A stretch of DNA of 64,000 bases from Massilia agilis (GTDB lineage: Bacteria; Pseudomonadota; Gammaproteobacteria; Burkholderiales; Burkholderiaceae_D): contig NZ_JANUHB010000007.1 of the NCBI RefSeq assembly GCF_024756255.1, positions 62,001-126,000 of the forward strand, in the 5' to 3' direction. Position 1 is the first letter of the stretch, and each line of letters starts with the position of its first letter. Shown in pieces: positions 28,760-35,556 of the stretch. Position numbers and translations under genes: made by a program. Under the pieces are notes generated by a model. It searched no databases and was not told the DNA's origin. It saw only the letters and a list, made by a program, of their open reading frames with translations.

Positions 28760-29251
28760 ATGGCATCCGATGTCTATTTGCAGATTGATGGCGTCAACGG
28801 TGAATCCAATGACGACAAGCACAAGGGATGGATCGAGGTCCAGGCCGTCGACTGGGGAGTGGTCCAGCCAACTGCCGGCACGATGTCAACCGCGGGTGGC
28901 CACACGATCGGGCGTGCCGCCTTCGATGCGATTCGCATTACGAAGGCAGCCGATCTCGCTTCTCCAAAGCTGATGGAGCTAGCGGCCCAAGGCAAGACAA
29001 TTCCAAAAGCCAAGCTCGAATTCTTCCGCGCGGACGGCGGAGGCCCGGTCAAGTATTACGAGGTAACGCTGGAAAACGTGCTGGTGTCGAGCAACAGAAA
29101 ATCTTATGGCGGCTCCGGGCTCTTGGTCGACCAGTTTACGCTGAATTTTTCGAGGATTAGCGAGAAGTACACCCAGCAGAAAATTGGCGGCGGCGTTAGC
29201 GGGAGCACGGCCGGTGGTTGGGATTTGGCAACGAACAAGACGGCAAGCTGA
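28760..29251 (+). CDS. hcp: Hcp family type VI secretion tube protein
   Basis: 163 residues in the usual Hcp size range. It begins MASDVYLQIDGVNGES and has the family blocks DDKHKGWIEVQAVDW and KYYEVTLENVLVSS. Hcp hexamers stack into the tube that the type VI system fires, and they carry small effectors in the lumen. AGGAG precedes the ATG. No other T6SS structural gene is in the window. It stands directly before an amidase and a small exported protein. Codon use is less GC-rich than in flanking genes, suggesting transfer. Confidence 0.92.
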   Translation: MASDVYLQIDGVNGESNDDKHKGWIEVQAVDWGVVQPTAGTMSTAGGHTIGRAAFDAIRITKAADLASPKLMELAAQGKTIPKAKLEFFRADGGGPVKYYEVTLENVLVSSNRKSYGGSGLLVDQFTLNFSRISEKYTQQKIGGGVSGSTAGGWDLATNKTAS

Positions 29252-29294
29252 ATTCAGGCGGCGTCAATTTACCCGGGTCGGAAGAGGTGATCGG

Positions 29295-29900
29295 ATGCTC
29301 CATGTGGACACTCAAGGGTACGTTCTCAATCCGCGCGTTCAGCGGGCGCCACGCCCTCTGATCGAGCGCGGACTGCTACAGCGGATAAGTGGGATCATCG
29401 TTCATCAAACTGGTGGCGCGTCCGGGGCCTCAAGCTTGAGTAACTACACGACGCAAAACGCGACTGGCGCGCATTTCCTGATCGACAAGGACGGGGCGAT
29501 TTATCAGACCGCGTCGTTGTTCCGGCAGACCTGGCACGTAGGTAGACTGCGCGCGCGGTGTCTCGCTGAGTACCGTTGCACCCCAACCGAGCTCGAGGCG
29601 CTGAAGCGCTTCAGCCCCAAGACCGAACACCGGATGGAAATGGCGAAGCAAGTGCCTCAACGTTACCCCTCGAACGAGGACAGCCTTGGGATTGAAATTG
29701 TTGGTGCCGTGGTAGCTGGCAAAGGCCAGAACCCGGCAGAGCAGGGCGTCTATGAAGCGGTGAATGAGCAGCAAAACGCGTCGCTTCGCTGGCTGATTGC
29801 TGAGCTCACCTCGACCTTTGGAATTCCGATGACGGAGGTATTCAGGCACCCGGTCGTCTCCCGCAAGAACCCGACTGAAGCCGAAAGCGCATTATGGTAA
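29295..29900 (+). CDS. N-acetylmuramoyl-L-alanine amidase-type peptidoglycan hydrolase, probable T6SS effector
   Basis: 201 residues, no signal peptide. It has the Amidase_2 (AmpD/PGRP-like) fold: His37 in IIVHQTGG, His60 in GAHFLIDKDG, DSLGIEIVG, and His185 in FRHPVVSRKNPTE. The third zinc ligand, usually Asp or Cys, falls on Asn192 in my reading. It would cut the bond between MurNAc and L-Ala in the periplasm of a target cell. Lack of a signal, an hcp 43 bases upstream and an exported small protein overlapping its stop codon all suit an Hcp-delivered effector. A domestic recycling amidase is the alternative. Confidence 0.75.
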   Translation: MLHVDTQGYVLNPRVQRAPRPLIERGLLQRISGIIVHQTGGASGASSLSNYTTQNATGAHFLIDKDGAIYQTASLFRQTWHVGRLRARCLAEYRCTPTELEALKRFSPKTEHRMEMAKQVPQRYPSNEDSLGIEIVGAVVAGKGQNPAEQGVYEAVNEQQNASLRWLIAELTSTFGIPMTEVFRHPVVSRKNPTEAESALW

Positions 29901-30325
29901 TTGCTTCACTCATCTTTGCGGTGACGGCAAGCACGACCGCTGCGATGGACGATGGTTCAGGCACTGAACCGAAAATGCGCAAGACACATCTTCCTCCAAT
30001 TAGTACGGTCACAATTCGGAACAGCGGCGAGACGTCCCCGTCTTCGCGCGAGCCGGGGGAGCAGTGTGCGAATTTCAGGCTCAGCTATCAGGAAATCCGT
30101 GAGTACATCAACCGCGCTGCCGAAGTCACGGAACACGACTACTTTCACATGCTCGACTGGTCGCCTTGCTATGCGAGCGGGGATATTGCCTTCCAGGATG
30201 GCGTTACGGGAAGTTGGTCAATCCAGCAGTATCGTGCCGGTTCCCTCAGGCTGAGCAATGGCCGAATTTTGTACCTGTATTGCCCGCAATGCCAAGCGAA
30301 AGCCTTCCCGCCTTCGGACAATTGA
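29894..30325 (+). CDS. Small exported Cys-containing protein, probable immunity protein to the amidase
   Basis: 143 residues whose ATG overlaps the last 7 bases of the amidase gene. An N-terminal hydrophobic stretch ends TASTTAAM and looks like a short signal peptide, so the protein is probably periplasmic. Four Cys (in EQCANF, SPCYAS and YCPQC) may form disulfides. I recognise no family. The place directly after an amidase effector and the predicted periplasmic location are those expected of an immunity protein; the role is inferred from context. Confidence 0.6.
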   Translation: MVIASLIFAVTASTTAAMDDGSGTEPKMRKTHLPPISTVTIRNSGETSPSSREPGEQCANFRLSYQEIREYINRAAEVTEHDYFHMLDWSPCYASGDIAFQDGVTGSWSIQQYRAGSLRLSNGRILYLYCPQCQAKAFPPSDN

Positions 30326-30374
30326 TGGCCACCGCCGGAATTGCGTCAGATGCCCCGCAATCAGCGAGCGATTG

Positions 30375-31652
30375 TCAGAGCTGCGCGCCCAGCAGCGAGG
30401 CGAACTCGCCCGACAGCTTTTCCAGCCACGGCCGGTCCTGCCAGCGCGTCAGGCTGATGGGCCGGGCACGGCGCCAGTCATCCTCGAACACGGCCACCTG
30501 CTCGCGCGCGAAATCGGGGTCGAGCACGTTCAGGTTGGCCTCGTCGTTGATCGAGAACGAACGGTTGTCGAAGTTGGTCGAGCCCACCGACACCAGGCGC
30601 GCATCGACGATCAGCGCTTTGACGTGGTACATGGTCGGCTGGAACTCGGCGATGCGCACGCCGGCCGCCAGCAGGTCGCCCCAGCGGTCGCGCGAGGCGA
30701 TGCGCACCACGTCCGAATCGATGATCTTGCCCGGCGTGATGATGCGCACCTTGACGCCGCGCCGGGCCGCCGCGGCCAGCGCCTTCACCGCCAGTTCGTC
30801 CGGCACAAAGTAGGACGAGGACAGTTCGATCGTCTTGCGCGCGGCGGTGATCGCCATCAGGTACATCAGGTGCATGCTCTCGCTGCCGCCGGTCGGCGAG
30901 CTGGAAAACATCTGGGCCGGCAGGTCGCCCGCCTTGTCCAGCGGCGGGAAATACTCCTCGCCGTCGAGCACCACGCCGGTCGCCTTGGTCCAGTTGTCCA
31001 TGAACACGGCCTGCATCTGGCCGACCACCGGGCCCTCCACCCGGAAATGCGTGTCGCGCCAATGCTCCGCGTCCTGCGCGTTGCCGCGCCACTTGTCCGC
31101 GATGCCGACGCCGCCGGTGAAGCCGACCTTGCCGTCCACGATGAGCAGCTTGCGGTGGGTCCGGTTGTTCAGCCGCGCGAGCTTCCACCACACCGGCTTG
31201 TGGTAGCGCTGCACCTGCACCCCGGCCGCGCGCATCGCCTCGATCTGCTGGCGGTCCAGCTTCATGCTGCCGATGTAGTCGAGCATCAGGTGCACCTTCA
31301 CGCCGGCGCGCGCGCGCTCGGCCAGCGCCTCGGTGAATTCCTGCCCGATCGTGCCCGACCAGTAGATGTAGGTCTCGAACGTGATCGTCTTTTGCGCATG
31401 GCGGATCGCGTCGAGCATCGCCGGGAAGATCTGGTCGCCGTTGCGCAGCACGTCGACCTTGTTGCCTTCGACGATGGGCGGCCCCAGCAGCACGCCGAGC
31501 GAGCGCCGGAATTGCGGGTCGGCGGTGTCGTATTGGCGTGCCAGCTGGGTCTCGATTTTCTTCTCGCTCGGCATGAAATTGAGCGCGAGGAAACCCACGA
31601 ACAGCGAGAGGATGCTGCTCGTCATTGCCACGACTACAGTTTTGGTCTGCAC
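30375..31652 (-). CDS. Phospholipase D-type cardiolipin synthase-like protein
   Basis: 425 residues. An N-terminal membrane segment is followed by two HKD motifs: HRKLLIVD (His166, Lys168, Asp173) and HVKALIVD near residue 345 with GSTNFDNRSF. This two-HKD layout with one anchor is that of bacterial cardiolipin/phospholipid synthases (ClsB/ClsC-like), acting at the inner membrane. The start is taken as GTG at 31652. The ribosome site is weak, and the ATG 27 bases inside is possible. It lies after the terminator of the upstream small gene, so it may have its own promoter. Confidence 0.85.
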   Translation of the reverse strand: MQTKTVVVAMTSSILSLFVGFLALNFMPSEKKIETQLARQYDTADPQFRRSLGVLLGPPIVEGNKVDVLRNGDQIFPAMLDAIRHAQKTITFETYIYWSGTIGQEFTEALAERARAGVKVHLMLDYIGSMKLDRQQIEAMRAAGVQVQRYHKPVWWKLARLNNRTHRKLLIVDGKVGFTGGVGIADKWRGNAQDAEHWRDTHFRVEGPVVGQMQAVFMDNWTKATGVVLDGEEYFPPLDKAGDLPAQMFSSSPTGGSESMHLMYLMAITAARKTIELSSSYFVPDELAVKALAAAARRGVKVRIITPGKIIDSDVVRIASRDRWGDLLAAGVRIAEFQPTMYHVKALIVDARLVSVGSTNFDNRSFSINDEANLNVLDPDFAREQVAVFEDDWRRARPISLTRWQDRPWLEKLSGEFASLLGAQL

Positions 31653-31656
31653 GGGT

Positions 31657-31690
31657 ACAAAAAAACCAACGCATGTGAGCGTTGGTTTTC
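31657..31690 (-). terminator. Rho-independent terminator of the GlsB-like gene
   Basis: Stem AACCAACGC/GCGTTGGTT with a 6-nt loop and a T-run on -, 16 bases after the stop codon at 31706. The stem lies just upstream of the next gene's start. Confidence 0.85.
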
Positions 31691-31705
31691 AAGAAATTGG
31701 ATGAC

Positions 31706-31975
31706 TTAGCGCACCCGGCCGCGACGCAGCAGGTTGACGATGGCCAGCAGGATCACGGCGCCGAGGAAGGAAACCAGCAGCGACGACACGCTGAAGTCGT
31801 CCGAATTGATCGTGCCCGAGCCAAACAGCGGCGAGAGCAGCCAGCCGCCGAGGAAGGCGCCGACGATACCGACCACGATGTTGAGGATCATGCCCTGCTC
31901 GGCATCGGTTTTCATGACCATGCTGGCGAGCCAGCCCAAGATGCCACCAACGACAATCCAGATGATGAATAACAT
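31706..31975 (-). CDS. GlsB/YeaQ/YmgE family stress-response membrane protein
   Basis: 89 residues with three hydrophobic segments. The glycine-rich starts IVVGGILGWLAS and VVGIVGAFLGGWLL are typical of the transglycosylase-associated (YeaQ/YmgE) family of small inner-membrane stress proteins. GGAGG before the ATG at 31975 fixes the start. Function in the family is poorly known. It is divergent from a glycine-zipper protein that also looks stress-related. Confidence 0.88.
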   Translation of the reverse strand: MLFIIWIVVGGILGWLASMVMKTDAEQGMILNIVVGIVGAFLGGWLLSPLFGSGTINSDDFSVSSLLVSFLGAVILLAIVNLLRRGRVR

Positions 31976-32251
31976 GTTGATTCCTCCTCTCAATGGATGA
32001 ACATACCCCAGGCCAATTGATTGCCGTGGCCATGTGAAAAAGTCTAGAGGGCCGACTCTCCTCAGGTCGGTGCGGCAACGAACGTTAGATTGCGATTCCT
32101 CCGCCGCGTTCTTTTACAGCGCGACAATGTCGGCGACTGGGTGCGTCAGCGAACAGAAGAGTGGGCGGCCGCGTCCTATCGTTGGCCGGAAGGCAGCACG
32201 CCTCCCGGCTTGCGCGGCAAGCCCCCACCCTCAGACAAGGAAGGATTCGAC

Positions 32252-33568
32252 ATGAGCAACTACGACACGACGACGCAGCAGAATCAGCGCATGGTGACCG
32301 GCCTGTTCCCCGACCGTGCCAGCGCCGAACGCGCCTATGGCGCAATCTCCACCCGCGGCTACGGCAAGGACGACGTCAACCTGATGATGTCCGACAGCAC
32401 CCGCAAGACCCACTTCGGCGACACCGAGACCGAACTGGGCAGCAAGGCCGCGGAAGGCGCTGGCGTGGGTGCCGGTATCGGCGGCACCATCGGCGCCGTG
32501 CTGGCGGGCGTGGCCGCTGTGGGCACCACGCTGGTGATGCCGGGCTTCGGCCTGGTGGTGGCCGGCCCGCTGGCAGCCGCGCTGGCCGGTGCAGGCGCCG
32601 GCGGCATCGCGGGCGGCCTGATCGGCGCGCTGATCGGCGCCGGGATTCCCGAAGAACGCGTCAAGCACTATGAGGAAGGCATCAAGAACGGCGGCATCCT
32701 GATGGGCGTGCATGCGCGTTCGGACGAAGACGTCGAGCACATCCAGCGCGCCTGGACCGACAACGGCGGCTCGCACGTGATCGGCACGGGCCTGGGCGCT
32801 GGCGCCGGCGCGCTGGCCGGTGCGGGCATCGGCGCGGCCGCGGGCCCGGTGGGCTCGGCCGCTGGTGCGGTCATCGGCGGCATCGCCGGCGGCCTGGCCG
32901 GCAAGGGTGCCGGTGAAGTGGTGAACCCGAAAGGCGGCGATGACCTGTCGCAGCACTACCTGGCCAAGGGCATGGGCGCGGGCGCCGGCGCGGCGGCCGG
33001 TGCCGCTGCGGGCACGGTGGCCGGCCCGGTCGGCATGGCGGCAGGCGCCGTGATCGGCGGCCTGGCGGGTGGCGCGGCCGGCCGTGGCGCGGGCGAAGTG
33101 GTCAACCCCAAAACCGACGACCAGCTGCATGAGCACAATCTGGCGCAAGGCGTGGGCGCCGGCGGCGGCGCGGCGGCCGGTGCGGCGCTGGGCGCGGTGG
33201 GCGGCCCGGTGGGCATGGCGGCCGGTGCGGCCGTGGGTGCGCTGGCCGGCGGCGCGGTCGGCAAGGCGGCTGGCCGTGCGGTCAACCCGCAGGCGGAAGA
33301 TACCTACTGGAGCACCAACTACCAGACCCAGCCCTACTACACGCCGGGCTACACCTACGACGACTACCAGCCGGCCTACGCGCTGGGCTACAACAGCGCG
33401 GCGCGCTACCCGAGCTACGACCTGGCCGAGCGCCACATGGCCGACGACTGGGACCGCGTGAAGGGCAAGTCGCGCCTGACCTGGGACCAGGCCAAGATGG
33501 CCAGCCGCGCGGCCTGGGACAAGGTCGAGCGCGCCATGCCGGGCGACTTTGACGGCGACGGCCGTTGA
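32252..33568 (+). CDS. Glycine-zipper protein with three 60-residue tandem repeats
   Basis: 438 residues from the ATG after AAGGA. The first 60 residues (VTGLFPDRASAERAYGAI..GYGKDDVNLMM) resemble the general stress protein 17M/YflT-type domain. A glycine-zipper hydrophobic block follows, then three copies of a 60-residue unit, each a Gly/Ala zipper ending in (GE)VVNPK or AVNPQ. The tail is Tyr-rich with YDLAERHMADDWDRVKGKSRLTWDQAK, CsbD-like in style. Glycine zippers pack in membranes. Location and role are unknown; an envelope stress role is inferred. Confidence 0.8.
   Translation: MSNYDTTTQQNQRMVTGLFPDRASAERAYGAISTRGYGKDDVNLMMSDSTRKTHFGDTETELGSKAAEGAGVGAGIGGTIGAVLAGVAAVGTTLVMPGFGLVVAGPLAAALAGAGAGGIAGGLIGALIGAGIPEERVKHYEEGIKNGGILMGVHARSDEDVEHIQRAWTDNGGSHVIGTGLGAGAGALAGAGIGAAAGPVGSAAGAVIGGIAGGLAGKGAGEVVNPKGGDDLSQHYLAKGMGAGAGAAAGAAAGTVAGPVGMAAGAVIGGLAGGAAGRGAGEVVNPKTDDQLHEHNLAQGVGAGGGAAAGAALGAVGGPVGMAAGAAVGALAGGAVGKAAGRAVNPQAEDTYWSTNYQTQPYYTPGYTYDDYQPAYALGYNSAARYPSYDLAERHMADDWDRVKGKSRLTWDQAKMASRAAWDKVERAMPGDFDGDGR
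32780..33306 (+). repeat. Triple tandem 180-bp coding repeat
   Basis: Units start at 32780, 32960 and 33140, an exact 180-bp (60-codon) period. Each opens xxxGxGAGxGA and ends near VVNPK/AVNPQ. The last unit is slightly short. Confidence 0.85.
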
Positions 33569-33574
33569 TGTGAC

Positions 33575-33613
33575 AACGGGGTTACCGCTCGCGCGGCAAC
33601 CCCGTTTGTTTTG
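33575..33613 (+). terminator. Rho-independent terminator after the glycine-zipper gene
   Basis: Stem AACGGGGTT/AACCCCGTT with inner pairs and a T-rich tail (TTGTTTTG), seven bases after the stop codon. Confidence 0.85.
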
Positions 33614-33614
33614 C

Positions 33615-33686
33615 GTAGGGTGGGCACTTGTGCCCACGCGGTCACACGCTACCTGTCACCGCGTGGGCACGATGTGCCCACCCTAC
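33615..33686. repeat. Interspersed repeat family B, copy 4
   Basis: Paired hairpins with tips CACTTGTG (left) and CACGATGTG (right), between the glycine-zipper terminator and the convergent yceI gene. Confidence 0.85.
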
Positions 33687-33693
33687 GAAAGCT

Positions 33694-34260
33694 TTACTGC
33701 TTGATGGCTTCCACCTGAATCTGCAAGCGCACCTCCGGCTGGAACTTCGGCAGCCCGTACGACACGCCAAAGTCGCCGCGGTTGAACGAGCCCGATGCGT
33801 CGGCGCCGCACACCTCGCGCTTGAGCATCGGGTGCTGGATGCACTTGAAGCTGTTGATCGCCAGCTTGACCGGCTTGGTCACGCCATGCAGCGTCAGCTC
33901 GCCATTGATCTCGGCCGGCACGTCGCCCTTGAACACGACCGGGCCCTTGTAGGTCGCGGTCGGGTACTTGGCCACGTCGAGCATGTCGGCGCCTTTGACG
34001 TGGTCGTCCAGCGCCACCAGGCCGAACTGGATGCTGGCCGGGTCGATCGCGATGTCCACCGAACCGGTCTTGGCCGCGCGGTCGAGCACCACGGTGCCGC
34101 TGGTCTTGGTGAACTTGCCGCGCCACACCGAGATGCCCATGTGGTCGGTCTCGAAGCTGGGGAAGGTGTGCTTCGGCTCGATCGTGTAGGTGTCGGCCGC
34201 GAATGCCGCGCTGGCGCACGCGCCGATCACCAGGGCCATCAGGGGTTTGCTTGCTTTCAT
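33694..34260 (-). CDS. YceI family periplasmic protein (1)
   Basis: 188 residues with a signal peptide ending ASAAFA, then the YceI lipocalin-like barrel (KHTFPSFETDHMGISVWRGKF; LTLHGVTKPVKL). YceI proteins bind isoprenoid-type lipids such as ubiquinone relatives. It stands 25 bases after a second yceI and a cytochrome b561 gene, the usual partner of such proteins. A Cys pair (KCIQHP, EVCGAD) may form a disulfide. Confidence 0.92.
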   Translation of the reverse strand: MKASKPLMALVIGACASAAFAADTYTIEPKHTFPSFETDHMGISVWRGKFTKTSGTVVLDRAAKTGSVDIAIDPASIQFGLVALDDHVKGADMLDVAKYPTATYKGPVVFKGDVPAEINGELTLHGVTKPVKLAINSFKCIQHPMLKREVCGADASGSFNRGDFGVSYGLPKFQPEVRLQIQVEAIKQ

Positions 34261-34285
34261 TTGGACTTTCCCTCGTCGGTTGAAA

Positions 34286-34837
34286 TTACTTGGCCGCGCT
34301 CACGCGGAACTTGATCACCACTTCGTCGGCGACGATGCTCGTGTCCTTCCACTCGCCTTCGCCCACATTGAACGCCAGGCGCCGGATCGGCAGCTGGCCC
34401 TCGAACACCTGCTTGTTGCCCTCGGTTTTGGCGACCACCGGAAAGCTCACGTCGAGCACGCGGCCCTTGATGGTCAGCTTGCCCGACACCGTCAGCTTGC
34501 CCGCGCTCGCCGGCTTGATGCCGGTGGAGACGAAGGTCGCCTTCGGGAACTGCGCCGAGTTGAACCATTCCTTCTTCGCCACCTCGCCGCTGTATTCCGG
34601 GTCCCCCAGGTCCAGGCTGGCGGTGTCCACCGCCACCTGTGCGCGCGCCTTCTCGGGGTGCGCCGGGTCGTAGTCGAGCTGCGCGTCGAAGCGCTTGAAC
34701 TTGGCATCGACCGGCACGTTCATCTGCTTGAACACGGCGCTGATGCTGCTGGTGGCCGGATCGGCCTTGTACGGCGCGGCGCCGGCGACCGATACCGCGA
34801 ACAGCGGTGCGAGCATCAGCAGGCGGAATGACTTCAT
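34286..34837 (-). CDS. YceI family periplasmic protein (2)
   Basis: 183 residues from the ATG that overlaps the cytochrome b561 stop codon (ATGA). The signal peptide ends SVAGA, and the YceI fold shows LTIKGRVLDVSFPVV and a typical start (YKADPATSSISAVFKQMN). It differs clearly from its neighbour, so this is an old paralogue pair rather than a fresh duplication. Together with cytochrome b561 it suggests quinone-linked chemistry at the inner membrane surface. Confidence 0.92.
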   Translation of the reverse strand: MKSFRLLMLAPLFAVSVAGAAPYKADPATSSISAVFKQMNVPVDAKFKRFDAQLDYDPAHPEKARAQVAVDTASLDLGDPEYSGEVAKKEWFNSAQFPKATFVSTGIKPASAGKLTVSGKLTIKGRVLDVSFPVVAKTEGNKQVFEGQLPIRRLAFNVGEGEWKDTSIVADEVVIKFRVSAAK

Positions 34838-35382
34838 GGGTTCTCCTTGGTTGGGGCAAACGGCAGCATGCGTGCAAGCAGGCCGTCGCGGTCGACGAAC
34901 TGGTGCTTGAGCGCGGCGGCCAGGTGCAGCGCCACGGCTGCGGCCAGCGACATGTCGAGCCAGTAGTGCACCGCGCGCAGCACGGGTTTCAGGGCCGGGT
35001 CGGGCCCGAACAGCACCGGCAGCTCGAACACGCCCAGGTACACCACCTTCACGCCTGCCGCCAGCGAAAACGCGTAGCCGGACAGCGGCACCGCGAAGAT
35101 CAGCACATACAGCAGCGCGTGCAGCCCGTGCGCGGCGCCTTGCTGCCAGGCCGGCGTCGAGGCGGGCAGGGCAGGCGGCCGGTGGCCCAGGCGCCACAGC
35201 AGGCGCAGCACCGCCAGCCCCAGCACCGTCACGCCCAGCCATTTGTGCCACGACACATAGCGCAGCTTGGCCGGCGTGAGGCCCGGGATGTCGGTCATTA
35301 CCAGCCCGAGCACAAAGGCGGCCACGATCAGCAGGGCAATCAGCCAGTGCAGGACGATGGCGGGAATGGTGTAGCGTTGCAT
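34834..35382 (-). CDS. cybB: Cytochrome b561
   Basis: 182 residues and four membrane helices. Haem-ligand histidines lie in VLHWLIAL, SWHKWLG, GLHALLY and VHYWLD. It is a dihaem cytochrome of the inner membrane that exchanges electrons with quinone. First gene of a three-gene unit with two yceI genes. A candidate promoter on - (TTGATA, 18 bp, TACTAA) lies in the AT-rich gap just upstream. Confidence 0.92.
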   Translation of the reverse strand: MQRYTIPAIVLHWLIALLIVAAFVLGLVMTDIPGLTPAKLRYVSWHKWLGVTVLGLAVLRLLWRLGHRPPALPASTPAWQQGAAHGLHALLYVLIFAVPLSGYAFSLAAGVKVVYLGVFELPVLFGPDPALKPVLRAVHYWLDMSLAAAVALHLAAALKHQFVDRDGLLARMLPFAPTKENP

Positions 35383-35556
35383 CGTTAGAATTAGTACGTA
35401 TTAGAACAAAATAGTATCAAGAAACTACAGCGCCTGCTCGCGACGCGCGAACCCTGCACACAGCGGACAGAAACGCCACAAGATGCGGAAGGAATGTAAA
35501 ATCTGCGATTATCGGTTTAGCAAAAATAACCTCAAGCTACGTTGTCCGCACGACGC

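Noticed and set aside
31652..31975. GlsB-like and PLD genes as one operon
   Set aside because: A strong terminator with a T-run lies between them, so read-through is expected to be low.
35383..35556. A Fur box before the TonB receptor gene
   Set aside because: The AT-rich gap has TTAGAA direct repeats but no 9-1-9 palindrome like that at 41668, so iron control is not supported.
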